A stretch of DNA of 64,000 nt. Origin: Yoonia sp. (GTDB taxonomy: Bacteria; Pseudomonadota; Alphaproteobacteria; Rhodobacterales; Rhodobacteraceae). This document shows, piece after piece, positions 36,719-45,993 of this stretch. Made by a program: the position numbers and the translations under genes. The first letter of the stretch is position 1. The number at the start of each line of letters is the position of its first letter. Location of the stretch: NCBI GenBank assembly GCA_029252195.1, contig JAQXBV010000123.1, positions 1 to 64,000 of the forward strand, read 5' to 3'. The notes below the pieces were generated by a model. That model searched no databases. It was not told the origin of the DNA and was given only the letters and a program-made list of their open reading frames with translations.

Positions 36719-37411
36719 ATGGAAACAGCGGTGGTTGTGCGGTCTGCTCCTGATGGGGCGCAACTGCGGACGGCCGTTGTCGAGCGCGAAATCGCGCAGG
36801 CAATGGCGCTGAAAGAGTGGATATCCTGCCCCGACGCCTCGGGCCGCGTTGCCCGCTATTTCATTACAAATGCGGGGCGCACGGCGTTACGCAGGCTGGC
36901 CGCACAAGGCGAGAATGCGGCGCTCGGATTTGGCGACGCCCATGCAAAAATGATGAAAGACGGCGCGTGGGATATCGCCAGCGTTGATGGCGATGACCGT
37001 GACCGATCTGCAATCCGCGCAACGATTGAAAGCCCCTTGGTCGGATTATCCCGGCGCCGTGATAAAGATGGAAAACCCTTTCTTACCAGAGACTTGGGGG
37101 CTGTTGGCGAGCGGTTGCGCGAAGACTTTGAACTGGCGAAAATGGGGCGTGCGATCCCGCGCAACTTGACCGCCTTCATGACGACAGAACCCTTGAAAGA
37201 CGGACCACCTGGGGCTGCGGCTGGCCATTTGCGCGTTCAGGACGCCATGAAAGAGATCGGCGCGGGTCTTTCTGACATCGCATTTTATTGCTGTTGCTTG
37301 CTCGAAGGGCTTGAACTGACGGAAAAGGCGATGGGCTGGTCTGCGCGCTCTGGTAAGATCGTTTTGCGCATCGCGCTGCAACGTCTCAAGCGGCATTATG
37401 CTGAACAGTGA
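36719..37411 (+). pseudogene. DUF6456-like protein, C-terminal part (same frame, after the TAA)
   Basis: The 230 codons from ATG 36719 lie in the same frame as the 36326 piece. They carry what I take to be the DUF6456 domain (METAVVVRSAPDGAQL, ALKEWISC, ARYFITNAGRTALRRL), a variable middle, and a C-terminal helix-rich segment (LSDIAFYCCCLLEGLELTEKAMGW). The coding pattern is well kept, so the lesion looks recent, or this part is still made as a separate protein from the internal ATG. Intact relatives are DNA-binding-like proteins of about 360 residues whose role I do not know. Confidence 0.65.
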
Positions 37412-37577
37412 AAATTCGCGACGATGATCGGTTAGGCGATCGTGCGTCCGCGAACTGCTCACGCCTTATGTCCCGTTGTGCCTTAATGCAGTTGCATAAC
37501 AGGTTTGCCACCTGTGCTGTTGTTGTCATGAGAGAATAACACTAAGTTGCAGGTAACTTCAAAAATGGGAAATTACC

Positions 37578-38537
37578 GTGCGCGACCTCAAAATCCCCGC
37601 TCAACGTCACCCTGAAAAGGCCAAGCGCCCTGATACGACCCAGCCGAAAAAGCCGGACTGGATCAGGGTCAAAGCCCCGACATCCGAGGGCTATAAGATC
37701 ACGCGCGACATTATGCGCGAGCATAAACTGGTGACAGTCTGCGAAGAGGCTGGCTGTCCCAATGTGGGCGAATGCTGGTCTCAGGGCCATGCCACTATGA
37801 TGATTATGGGCGAAGTTTGTACGCGCGCCTGCACGTTCTGCAATATCGCGACGGGCAAGCCGCCCGAGGATCTAGACGTTTTCGAGCCGGGGCGCGTGGC
37901 GGATGCGGTCAAGAAACTAGGCCTCAAGCATGTGGTGATCACGTCCGTGGACCGGGATGACGTGGAAGATGGCGGTGCCGCGCATTTCGCCCAAACGATT
38001 CGCGCGGTGCGCAAACAATCCCCCGATACGACTATTGAAATTTTGACGCCTGACTTTATCCGCTGCGACCCTGATGTGTTGCGCATTGTTGTCGAGGCGA
38101 AACCGGATGTTTTCAACCACAACCTTGAAACAGTGCCAGGCTTGTACCCCGAGGTTCGCCCTGGTGCGCGCTATTTCCATTCTTTGCGGTTGTTACAGCG
38201 TGTCAAAGAGCTTGATCCGACGATGTTCACAAAATCTGGGATCATGGTTGGTTTGGGCGAGGACAAGCAAGCCGTGACACAAGTCATGGAGGATATGCGC
38301 GCGGCCGACATCGATTTCCTGACGATTGGTCAGTATTTGCAGCCGACGCCAAAGCACCACGCCGTAGACCGTTTTGTGACGCCCGAGGAATTCGCGATCT
38401 ATGAAAAGACCGCCTATAACAAGGGGTTCCTGATGGTGTCGGCGTCGCCGCTCACGCGTTCAAGCTATCACGCAGGTGACGATTTTGCGCGCTTGCGGGC
38501 GGCGCGGCTGAAGAAGTTGGGTCAGCCGACCTCCTGA
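37578..38537 (+). CDS. lipA: Lipoyl synthase
   Basis: LipA, a radical SAM enzyme, inserts two sulfur atoms into octanoyl groups on lipoyl domains. The 319-residue protein shows the auxiliary cluster cysteines C55, C60 and C66 ([12 protein letters not shown]) and the SAM cluster C81, C85 and C88 (CTRACTFC). The start is GTG at 37578: the conserved head [19 protein letters not shown] begins there and no ATG fits. The end overlaps the convergent EAL gene by 16 bp. The 37412-37577 gap holds only a weak hairpin (ACAGGT/ACCTGT at 37499-37515). Confidence 0.95.
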   Translation: MRDLKIPAQRHPEKAKRPDTTQPKKPDWIRVKAPTSEGYKITRDIMREHKLVTVCEEAGCPNVGECWSQGHATMMIMGEVCTRACTFCNIATGKPPEDLDVFEPGRVADAVKKLGLKHVVITSVDRDDVEDGGAAHFAQTIRAVRKQSPDTTIEILTPDFIRCDPDVLRIVVEAKPDVFNHNLETVPGLYPEVRPGARYFHSLRLLQRVKELDPTMFTKSGIMVGLGEDKQAVTQVMEDMRAADIDFLTIGQYLQPTPKHHAVDRFVTPEEFAIYEKTAYNKGFLMVSASPLTRSSYHAGDDFARLRAARLKKLGQPTS

Positions 38538-39748
38538 AGGCGTTCTGGTCTCCAAAATTTTCCTAATGGTGCTGGGCGCGCAAACAAGAACCCTTGAACG
38601 AGCCGCACCCCGATTTTGCGCAGCGCATCGCGCTCTTCGGGGTGTTCTACACCTTCCGCTATCAGGCTCGCGCCGATTTCCGTGGCAAAATGAATCATCG
38701 CTGTCGCGAGTGACTGGCGTGCTGGGTCAACATAGATACCGGCAACCAAAGCGCGCTCAAGCTTCATAATGTCGGGACGCAGGCGTAAAACCGTACTGAG
38801 CCCCGAATATCCAGCCCCCAGATCATCAGTAGCGAAACGAACACCTTTCATACGCAGTTCGGCCATAGTCTTGAGCAACTTCACATGATCTTCGATGGCG
38901 TCGTGTTCTGTAATTTTTATAATGATTCGATCGGTAGGTGCGTTCTTGAGAACATCCGTAAGGTGCCCTGAAACGATGGTATCGGGTGATGCATTAAGTG
39001 AAATATAGATGTGAGGCGGCAAGAGGGGCATTTCGCTGAGCGCAGCGCGAATGGTTGCTATTTCAAGGTCGCATTGCAAGCCGACTTTTTTGGCGTCCGC
39101 AAACCAGATGTCGGGGGTTAGATAGATGTCTGATTCAAATCGGCTCAGGGCCTCCACGCCGACCATTTGATTGGTTTTCAGATCCACGATGGGCTGCCAA
39201 TAGATCGCAAAGTTCTGCGTCGTGATTGTCTGCGCAATTCGTTCAGCCATCTTTTGCAGGTCGTTGGCTGTCTCTAGACTCTTGTTGAGAGTTTTGCCCG
39301 CGAAATTGGCGAACATCGTCGCGATATTGTAATCCCGCTCGTTCAAAGAGGGTTTCGGGCTTTGCGAGAAACAACAAAATGTCCCGTAAAAGTCGCCATT
39401 GCTGCGGAAAAGGGGGACGCTGACGTGCGATTCGACACCCATTTCTTTAGTGATCGGCAAATCGCGCGCGAGAGGAGTTTCCGAGACATGTGGCATCATG
39501 CGCGGCAATTTGCCCTCCAGCATATAGCCGCAGTACAATTCCGAAATTGGTCTGCTCCCCGTGACGTCAATGAGACCGAGCCCTTTGGGATCAGACACGC
39601 GCCGATAATGGACGGTGTTGTCAATCAGCTCCGCCATATACGATATGTCCATACTCAAATGCTCGCGCACCGTTTCAAGCGCTTCATGCATCACAATATC
39701 TGGATCAGAGTCTGCATGACTTTCGAATAGAGCAGATGTCGTTGCCAT
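38522..39748 (-). CDS. GAF-EAL protein, probable cyclic di-GMP phosphodiesterase
   Basis: The 408-residue cytoplasmic protein has a GAF sensor domain (about residues 15-155) followed by an EAL domain (about 165-400) that would hydrolyse cyclic di-GMP. The EAL motif appears as VEALSRF; the metal and catalytic residues follow as [24 protein letters not shown] and AEGVE. The usual DDFGTGYS and KID read DDLGAGYS and KLE, conservative changes that should still allow activity. A longer frame starts at 39772, but the ATG at 39748 has AAGGAT seven bases upstream. There is no GGDEF domain. Confidence 0.88.
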   Translation of the reverse strand: MATTSALFESHADSDPDIVMHEALETVREHLSMDISYMAELIDNTVHYRRVSDPKGLGLIDVTGSRPISELYCGYMLEGKLPRMMPHVSETPLARDLPITKEMGVESHVSVPLFRSNGDFYGTFCCFSQSPKPSLNERDYNIATMFANFAGKTLNKSLETANDLQKMAERIAQTITTQNFAIYWQPIVDLKTNQMVGVEALSRFESDIYLTPDIWFADAKKVGLQCDLEIATIRAALSEMPLLPPHIYISLNASPDTIVSGHLTDVLKNAPTDRIIIKITEHDAIEDHVKLLKTMAELRMKGVRFATDDLGAGYSGLSTVLRLRPDIMKLERALVAGIYVDPARQSLATAMIHFATEIGASLIAEGVEHPEERDALRKIGVRLVQGFLFARPAPLGKFWRPERLQEVG

Positions 39749-39842
39749 GGGTGATCCTTTTTCACAGTCCACTCAGATAAACGCGAAAGTCTGATTGAAA
39801 GGTTAAGGATCAAATTTCTCGAAATCCTATTCGCGCGCGTGG

Positions 39843-40016
39843 TTAATAGACGCGGCGGACCCGGTCTGCGGCCATCCAGTCAGGGGTGAGGCCGAGTTTT
39901 TCGGCCACAACGATGAGCACGCAAACACCGATGACGGCAGCAACGAGTTTCACGCGCCCCATGCTTGGCGGGTTTTGCGCCCAGCGTTTGGCCATCAGAA
40001 GCCAGCGCAAATTCAT
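39843..40016 (-). CDS. Small membrane protein coupled to hpt, 57 residues
   Basis: The ATG at 40016 overlaps the hpt stop as ATGA and the frame ends at TAA 39845-39843. The product has a basic head ([20 protein letters not shown]), one hydrophobic helix ([19 protein letters not shown]) and a short tail with PDWM. The four-base overlap, coding-like composition and positive-inside head argue it is real. I believe a similar short protein follows hpt in related genomes. Function unknown. Confidence 0.65.
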   Translation of the reverse strand: MNLRWLLMAKRWAQNPPSMGRVKLVAAVIGVCVLIVVAEKLGLTPDWMAADRVRRVY

Positions 40017-40552
40017 TGAGTGAATCTGACTTTGCCGACAAAGGGTAAATTCCGGTTCCGCTGTGCGAAATCGATTCCGTAGCCGACGACAAATTCGTCA
40101 GGAATTTCGAAACCGACCCAATCTGGTTTGAAATCCACTTCGCGGCGTGCCGGTTTATCCAAGAGAGCGATGGTGCGCATCCGCGCGGGCTTTTTGGTCA
40201 TCAGATAGTCATGCACATGCGACAACGTATGGCCCGTGTCGATGATATCTTCGACGACAAGCACATCCCGCCCCTCAATTGTGCCGCGCAAGTCTTTGAA
40301 AATACGGACTTCTCGACTGCTCTCCATGCCATCGCCATAAGACGAGGCTTCGAGGAAATCGACCTCGACAGGCAGGTCCAATTCACGCACCAGATCAGCG
40401 ATAAACACAAATGACCCCCGCAACAGCCCCACGACGACGAGCTTATCTGTGTCTTGGAACGTGGTCTGGATTTCGCGGCTGAGCTCTTCGATCCGTGCGG
40501 CGATAGATTTCGCGCTGATCATCGTATCAATCACATAAGGTCGGTGAGTCAT
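40013..40552 (-). CDS. hpt: Hypoxanthine phosphoribosyltransferase
   Basis: Hpt salvages hypoxanthine (and guanine) with PRPP to nucleotides. The 179-residue protein carries the PRPP-binding motif [14 protein letters not shown] and the [13 protein letters not shown] segment, with [22 protein letters not shown]-type residues near the base pocket. It is translationally coupled to the small protein downstream and divergent from the RatA/COQ10-like gene. Confidence 0.93.
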   Translation of the reverse strand: MTHRPYVIDTMISAKSIAARIEELSREIQTTFQDTDKLVVVGLLRGSFVFIADLVRELDLPVEVDFLEASSYGDGMESSREVRIFKDLRGTIEGRDVLVVEDIIDTGHTLSHVHDYLMTKKPARMRTIALLDKPARREVDFKPDWVGFEIPDEFVVGYGIDFAQRNRNLPFVGKVRFTQ

Positions 40553-40637
40553 ACGGCCCCCAAATCTACGGCAAAGGGTTGATTTATCGCGCCCATTCTA
40601 CGACATCGGTGGGTGAAGTCACCCGCGAAAGACAAAA

Positions 40638-41087
40638 ATGACCAGTCATTCTGAGACCAAGTTCCTGCCTTATACGGCCGACCAGATGTATACGCTTGTT
40701 GCAGATGTCGCAAACTACCCGAAGTTTTTACCGTGGACAGCAGCGGCGCGGCTGCGCAGCCTCACGGATAAGGGGGAGTATACTGAAATGCTCGCGGATC
40801 TCGTGGTGTCGTTCAAAGTGTTCCGCGAGACATTCGGGAGCCGCGTCTTGCTGTGGCCTGCGCTGCGCCAGATCGACACGACCTATTTGGATGGACCGTT
40901 CAAGTATCTTGACAGCCGCTGGACGTTTGAAGACGCCGATGGCGGATGTAACGTGTCTTTCCGCGTGGATTTCGAATTTAAGAACAGGCTTTTACAGGGT
41001 GCTGCGGGCATGTTTTTCAATGAGGCCATGCACCGGATTGTGAGCGCTTTCGAAGCCCGCGCAAAGGAGCTTTATGATGCAGCCTGA
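40638..41087 (+). CDS. RatA/COQ10-like START-domain protein
   Basis: The 149-residue protein is a single START-like (polyketide cyclase) fold of the COQ10/RatA group. It begins HSETKFLPYTADQMYTLVADV and shows the family's YPKFLPWTAAARL and DGPFKYLDSRWTFED segments. COQ10-type members bind ubiquinone and aid respiration, while E. coli RatA blocks ribosome joining; in alphaproteobacteria the quinone role is the more usual reading. Its last 14 bases overlap the start of the MmgE/PrpD gene, so they share a transcript. Confidence 0.85.
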   Translation: MTSHSETKFLPYTADQMYTLVADVANYPKFLPWTAAARLRSLTDKGEYTEMLADLVVSFKVFRETFGSRVLLWPALRQIDTTYLDGPFKYLDSRWTFEDADGGCNVSFRVDFEFKNRLLQGAAGMFFNEAMHRIVSAFEARAKELYDAA

Positions 41088-42342
41088 GCTAAGCCTTGCC
41101 GAATTCGCGGCAACGGCGCAGCCCTCGGAAACAGCGCTGGACATGATGCGCCTGTCATTGATGGACTGGGCCGCTTGTGGGCTTGCGGGTGTGTCCGAGC
41201 CTTTGGCAAAAATTTTGCGCGACAAGGGATTGGGCGAGGGCGGTGCGCCGCAGGCTTCGGTGATTGGCGGCGGCAAATTGCCCGCGCCGCGTGCCGCTTT
41301 GATTAACGGTGCAATTAGCCATGCGCTGGATTATGACGACACCCATTTTGCGCATATCGGCCATACAAGCGTCGGCGTGATCCCCGCAGCCTTGGCGATT
41401 GCCGAAGCTGAGGGCGCAAGTCTGGAAGCGTTTCTGGACGCCTGTCTGATCGGTTCTGAAGCCGCCGTGCGTGTCGGTGTTTGGCTGGGACGCGACCATT
41501 ATCAGGTTGGCTATCATCAGACCGCGACGGCAGGTGCCTTTGGCGCGACCTTGGCCGCGTTGCGGCTGATGGGGGCCGACCCTGCGCAAGTGGTCGGTGC
41601 GCTTGGCCTGGCGAGTACGAAGGCGGCGGGTCTGAAGGCGCAATTCGGCACCATGGGCAAACCGTTGAATGCGGGGCTTGCGGCGGAAACGGGTGTTGAG
41701 GCCGCGACATGGGCCATGGCGGGGCTCACGTCGACAAACGCAGGCTTGCGGGCATTCGGGGCGACCCATCACGGCATGGCAGATGCGACAGCCTTTGACG
41801 GGCTGGGCGAAGTCTGGCGAATGGAGGCGGTCAGTCACAAGTTTCATGCCTGCTGTCACGGCTTGCATGCGATGCTTGAGGCAATGGGGCAAATCGATGT
41901 GGCAGCGGCGGATGTCGCGGCCGTGCAGATTACGACCCATCCACGTTGGATGACCGTGTGCAACCAGCCAGCGCCGACAACAGGCTTGGCCGCGAAGTTC
42001 AGCTATGCCCAAACGGCGGCAATGGCGCTTTTGGGGATTGATACATCAGCGATTGCGTCGTTTACCGATGAGATTGCCAACGCCCCTGATGTGGTGGCCT
42101 TGCGGACGCGTGTTGCCGTGCAGGCGGACCCGGACCTTACTGAAATGCAGGCCGAGGTGCGGATCGTCTTGCACGACGGCACCCATATGGACGCCACCTA
42201 TGATCTGGCAGCCCCTTTGCCCATGACGCAGCGGGCAGAAAAGCTGCGCCGGAAAGCGGTGGGGCTCCTTGGCGACATGCGCGCAGATGCGCTGTGGTCT
42301 GTGACGGATTTAGACGCATTGACCGCGATTTTGCGGGCATGA
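41074..42342 (+). CDS. MmgE/PrpD family protein
   Basis: The 422-residue protein belongs to the MmgE/PrpD superfamily, which includes 2-methylcitrate dehydratase and cis-aconitate decarboxylase. Supporting stretches are ALINGAISHALDYDDTHF near residue 75, AAALALIGSEAAVRVG-like helix residues, and the SHKFHACCHGLHAMLEA segment in the middle. No prpB or prpC neighbour is present, so a methylcitrate role is not supported by context. AAGGAG lies before two adjacent ATG codons (41074, 41077); the first is used. Confidence 0.85.
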   Translation: MMQPELSLAEFAATAQPSETALDMMRLSLMDWAACGLAGVSEPLAKILRDKGLGEGGAPQASVIGGGKLPAPRAALINGAISHALDYDDTHFAHIGHTSVGVIPAALAIAEAEGASLEAFLDACLIGSEAAVRVGVWLGRDHYQVGYHQTATAGAFGATLAALRLMGADPAQVVGALGLASTKAAGLKAQFGTMGKPLNAGLAAETGVEAATWAMAGLTSTNAGLRAFGATHHGMADATAFDGLGEVWRMEAVSHKFHACCHGLHAMLEAMGQIDVAAADVAAVQITTHPRWMTVCNQPAPTTGLAAKFSYAQTAAMALLGIDTSAIASFTDEIANAPDVVALRTRVAVQADPDLTEMQAEVRIVLHDGTHMDATYDLAAPLPMTQRAEKLRRKAVGLLGDMRADALWSVTDLDALTAILRA

Positions 42343-42363
42343 AAAAGGGGGCCAGTGGCCCCC
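42342..42363 (-). terminator. Strong terminator between MmgE/PrpD gene and amtB
   Basis: GGGGGCC (42347-42353) pairs with GGCCCCC (42357-42363) around a three-base loop. On the minus strand five T follow (42342-42346), making a classic terminator for amtB; on the plus strand GATTTCT follows, so it may also serve the MmgE/PrpD gene. Confidence 0.85.
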
Positions 42364-42388
42364 GATTTCTATGTTTCGCATTCAAGTC

Positions 42389-43570
42389 TTAGGAGTTGAA
42401 CTCGTAAGCCCGCTCGCCGTGAACAGCGAGGTCGAGGCCGTTGACCTCCGTTTCATGATCCACGCGCAGCGGTGTGATCGCCTTGCAGAGATAGACCAGC
42501 CCAACCGTGACGACAGTTGTGTAAACACCAACGATTGCAAGAGAGCCAAGCTGGGCCGCCCAAGTGCCCGCGCCGAAGACGGCAATCATGATTGTCCCGA
42601 AGATGCCGCCAACGCCATGCACCGCAAAGACGTCAAGTGTGTCGTCGATCTTGGTCTTGTTGCGGATAAAGATCACGCATTCCTGACACAAGATGCCTGC
42701 GACTGCACCAATAGCAAGCGCTTCGATGGGGCCCACAAAACCAGAGGCAGGCGTGATCGAGGCCAGACCCGCAATCGTGCCCGTGACAAGGCCCACAAGC
42801 GACGCGCGCCCGAATTTTATCCGCTCCCAGAGCGCCCAAGTCAGCGAGGCAGCGGCGGCAGAGAGGTGCGTGACCGTGATCGCCATAGCAGCACCACCGT
42901 CAGCAGCCAGTTGCGACCCGCCATTGAAACCGAACCAGCCAACCCAGAGCATCGCAGCACCAATCATGACCATCCCGGGGTTATGTGGTGGCTTGGACGG
43001 ATCGCGACGCTCGCCAAGGAACACTGCAAGGATCAGCGCGGCAAGGCCAGCCGTTTCGTGGACCACAATCCCGCCCGCAAAGTCACGCACGCCAGTCTCG
43101 CCAAAAATGCCGCCAGCGCCAAGAAACCCGCCGCCCCAGACCCAATGCACCACAGGCGCGTAGCACAACAGCATCCACAGGCTGGAGAACAAGAGAACAA
43201 AGCCAAAGCCGATCCGCTCGACGTAAGCACCGACAATCAGCGCGGGCGTGATGATCGCAAAGGTCATCTGGAAGGCGAAGAACAGGATCTCGGGCAGGGT
43301 GCCTGCCAAAGTGTCGGCGGTGATGCCAGTCAGGAACATCTTGTCCAGCCCGCCCCAAAAGCCGTTGCCAGAACCGCCAAAGGCGATCGAATACCCGAAG
43401 GCAAACCACAGCACGCTCATCAGGCAGGCAATGGCATAACAATGCATGAAGACACTCAGCACATTGCGTGCGCGCACAAGCCCGCCGTAAAAAAGCGCGA
43501 GGCCTGGGAGTGTCATAAACAGGACCAGCGCTGTCGCGACCATGATCCAAGCGGTATCTGCACCGTTCAT
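42389..43570 (-). CDS. amtB: Ammonium transporter
   Basis: AmtB passes ammonium across the inner membrane. The 393-residue protein has about eleven helices and the paired pore histidines in VVHWVWGGG and VFAVHGVGGI. The C-terminal tail (DLAVHGERAYE) is the segment bound by the PII protein GlnK. Unusually for this family, no glnK gene is adjacent; the neighbours are an MmgE/PrpD gene and cinA. The 43571-43714 upstream gap shows no clear sigma-54 site. The ntrBC genes that would respond to nitrogen lie about 3.4 kb away. Confidence 0.93.
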   Translation of the reverse strand: MNGADTAWIMVATALVLFMTLPGLALFYGGLVRARNVLSVFMHCYAIACLMSVLWFAFGYSIAFGGSGNGFWGGLDKMFLTGITADTLAGTLPEILFFAFQMTFAIITPALIVGAYVERIGFGFVLLFSSLWMLLCYAPVVHWVWGGGFLGAGGIFGETGVRDFAGGIVVHETAGLAALILAVFLGERRDPSKPPHNPGMVMIGAAMLWVGWFGFNGGSQLAADGGAAMAITVTHLSAAAASLTWALWERIKFGRASLVGLVTGTIAGLASITPASGFVGPIEALAIGAVAGILCQECVIFIRNKTKIDDTLDVFAVHGVGGIFGTIMIAVFGAGTWAAQLGSLAIVGVYTTVVTVGLVYLCKAITPLRVDHETEVNGLDLAVHGERAYEFNS

Positions 43571-43714
43571 TGTAGGAATTCCTCATTCTTGCAAAACTTC
43601 GCGCTGTTAAGGCGGATTTTATGCGTGCGGAAAAGGCAGATCGCACTCAGGGTCGCCCAAAATAGGGGCGGTTTATGATCTGCTTAATATTTGAGCAGTT
43701 TTCTGCCTGACTGC

Positions 43715-44200
43715 CTAAGTCGGGGGCGAAACTGTGGGGGTGGCCGCAAGCAGTAAGTCAAGCGCATGGTTTGTCGCCGCGTCACGCACTTGCGCGCGGC
43801 CAAGCGCGCCGAAGGCAATCGTTTCGGTGGCGGTGCCTTTGGGGCCGGATATGCCAAAGCACACCAGCCCTTCGGGTTTATGCTCTGACGCGCCAGGGCC
43901 TGCGATCCCTGTGATGGCGACCGCGATCGGCGCGCCCGAACGGGCAATGGCCCCCAGTGCCATCTCGCGGGCGACCTGTTCGGACACGGCCCCGTATTGA
44001 TCAAGCGTTTCAGGCAAGACACCCAGAAGGTCGCGTTTTGCCGCATTGGTATAGGTCACGAAACCACGGTCAAAAATCGCAGAACTGCCTGCAATATCGG
44101 TAATGGCCGCGCTCACCATGCCGCCTGTGCAGCTTTCGGCGGTGGCGATCATCACGCCTGCGTTGCGGGCCGCAATCAAGAGGTTTTCAGCGGTTTTCAT
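43715..44200 (-). CDS. CinA-family nicotinamide-nucleotide amidohydrolase (single domain)
   Basis: The 161-residue protein is the C-terminal CinA domain alone (PncC type), which deamidates NMN for pyridine nucleotide recycling. It begins [27 protein letters not shown], with the conserved ESCTGG motif, and later shows AITGIAGPGA and KPEGLVCFG. The frame runs back to 44326, but the ATG at 44200 overlaps the pgpA stop by one base and fits the family. It is last in ispDF-pgpA-cinA. Confidence 0.9.
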   Translation of the reverse strand: MKTAENLLIAARNAGVMIATAESCTGGMVSAAITDIAGSSAIFDRGFVTYTNAAKRDLLGVLPETLDQYGAVSEQVAREMALGAIARSGAPIAVAITGIAGPGASEHKPEGLVCFGISGPKGTATETIAFGALGRAQVRDAATNHALDLLLAATPTVSPPT

Positions 44201-44685
44201 TAGAAAAACGCGTGGTAAGAGCCGCCAAGGATCACGACGCATACCGCTGCAAAGGCGCCCGCAATGACATCGTCGAGCATCACACCTGTCGCGTCGTCGC
44301 GCTTGTCCGCCCATCCAACGAGCCAAGGTTTGGTAATATCAAAGAGCCGGAAAAAGACAAAGGCAGCGATCCATCCGGGCCAAAGGGCGAACGCATCGAG
44401 GCCCCGCGATGAAACGATACTGGCGACAGGAAGAAGGGCTATCCATTGACCAACCACCTCATCAATGACGATCTCTGACGGGTCGTGATTGGCTTTGCCC
44501 GCAGTCTCCGCCTTGGTTGCCCAAAGGCCCAGAGCATAGGCCACTAGTGACGCGAAGATGAGGCCGTAAAGCCCTGAATAGGTTATGATAACCCATGCGA
44601 ACGGCAGGGCTGCAAGTGAGCCCCAAGTGCCGGGCGCAGGGCGCATATGGCCTGCGTAAAAGAAGGTCGCGATAATCTTGCTCAT
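44200..44685 (-). CDS. pgpA: Phosphatidylglycerophosphatase A
   Basis: PgpA removes phosphate from phosphatidylglycerophosphate in the inner membrane. The 161-residue protein shows the family features: [13 protein letters not shown] near residue 20, a conserved [14 protein letters not shown] segment, and [28 protein letters not shown] near the end. It overlaps ispDF by four bases (ATGA) and cinA by one base. Confidence 0.93.
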   Translation of the reverse strand: MSKIIATFFYAGHMRPAPGTWGSLAALPFAWVIITYSGLYGLIFASLVAYALGLWATKAETAGKANHDPSEIVIDEVVGQWIALLPVASIVSSRGLDAFALWPGWIAAFVFFRLFDITKPWLVGWADKRDDATGVMLDDVIAGAFAAVCVVILGGSYHAFF

Positions 44686-45812
44686 GATTTTACCAATGTT
44701 GCGGTCGCGATGGCGGCAATGCCTTCCTCGCGACCAGTGAAGCCGAGGCGCTCTGATGTTGTTGCCTTGACGCTTATCCGGTCCGCACCGATGCCCATGA
44801 TAGCAGCAAGCGCTGTTTTCATGGCCGGCTGGTGAGGTCCGATTTTTGGATATTCGCAGACCAGAGTGCAGTCTACATTGCTGACTTTATAGCCATTATC
44901 TTCGGCCAACGCCACGGCATGGCGCAAAAAGATATGGCTTTGCGCGCCTTTCCACTGCGGGTCCGTGGGCGGGAAATGCTGGCCAATGTCGCCCATCCCT
45001 AGCGCGCCGTAAATCGCGTCAGTGACCGCGTGCATGCCGACGTCTGCATCAGAATGGCCTTGCAGGCTACGCCCGTGGGGCACTTTGATCCCGCAGAGCC
45101 AGACATGATCGCCGTCACCAAAGCGGTGCACGTCATAGCCGTTGCCACATCTTACATCCATGTCGAATCCTAACATATTGTTTGCGATCTCAAAATCATC
45201 TTTGGTCGTGATCTTAAGATTGCGTTCCTCACCCTTGATGATCGCGACATCTAGCCCTGCGGCGCGTGCCACGGCAACGTCGTCTGCGGCGGGTGAAGTA
45301 AGGTCTTTATGTGCTTGATAAATTTCAGAAAAATGAAAACCCTGCGGGGTTTGTGCCCGAAATAGCCCGTCGCGGTTTTGCGTGCCGTTCACAAGGCCGT
45401 TTTCACCCGTCCAAAGCGCGTCCGTGACCGTCAAAGCGGGCGCTGCGGCGCGAGATGTATCGAGCGCTGAGATGACCGCTTGAATGATCGCACCAGACAC
45501 AAGAGGCCGCGCCGCATCGTGAATCAGAACGCGGTCGGGGGCCTGCGCCGCTAGGGCATCAAGGCCCGCACGCACGGAGGCATCCCTCGTCGCCCCACCG
45601 TACACCACATGGGCGGCAGTAAGGCCGGTCGCCTCCCATCGTTCTTGATCGTCAGGGCGCAGCACCACGCAGATTTCATCAACGTAGGGCCGTAAGGCAT
45701 TGAAAGTATGTGATATGACGCTTTGACCACGCAGCATTTGCCATTGTTTCGGCAAGGTCCCGCCCGCGCGGGTGCCGCGTCCTGCGGCGACGATGATGGC
45801 GGCGATTTTCAT
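44682..45812 (-). CDS. ispDF: Bifunctional IspD/IspF (MEP cytidylyltransferase / MEcPP synthase)
   Basis: This 376-residue fusion carries two non-mevalonate pathway steps. Residues 1-215 are IspD ([14 protein letters not shown] nucleotide loop, [10 protein letters not shown]). From about residue 217 comes IspF ([14 protein letters not shown] with the metal Asp and His, [15 protein letters not shown], and [18 protein letters not shown] at the end). The IspDF fusion is common in alphaproteobacteria. It is divergent from dusB; its TGA overlaps the pgpA start. Confidence 0.95.
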   Translation of the reverse strand: MKIAAIIVAAGRGTRAGGTLPKQWQMLRGQSVISHTFNALRPYVDEICVVLRPDDQERWEATGLTAAHVVYGGATRDASVRAGLDALAAQAPDRVLIHDAARPLVSGAIIQAVISALDTSRAAAPALTVTDALWTGENGLVNGTQNRDGLFRAQTPQGFHFSEIYQAHKDLTSPAADDVAVARAAGLDVAIIKGEERNLKITTKDDFEIANNMLGFDMDVRCGNGYDVHRFGDGDHVWLCGIKVPHGRSLQGHSDADVGMHAVTDAIYGALGMGDIGQHFPPTDPQWKGAQSHIFLRHAVALAEDNGYKVSNVDCTLVCEYPKIGPHQPAMKTALAAIMGIGADRISVKATTSERLGFTGREEGIAAIATATLVKS

Positions 45813-45993
45813 AGCGCGTCCTTTTTGCTGCCATTGGTTTAATCGGAGTCATGCCTGCGTGCAATTCCAGAAGATGTGCTTAAAATTTGTGCATGAGATG
45901 ATTTTTGCACTTTTTTTGCGCGCATGCGCGTTGTGCTATGTGCGGTTCCTGCGTATTCATTCTGAAACGTCCTTATGTTCGGTGATTGCCCTC

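Noticed and set aside
42371-43678. 435-codon open frame on the plus strand
   Set aside because: It is antisense to amtB. The amtB frame carries clear membrane helices and pore histidines, while this one is an unstructured charged sequence.
43571-43714. Possible sigma-54 promoter upstream of amtB
   Set aside because: No sequence with the required -24 GG and -12 GC spacing was found, and the NtrC here lacks the sigma-54 contact loop.
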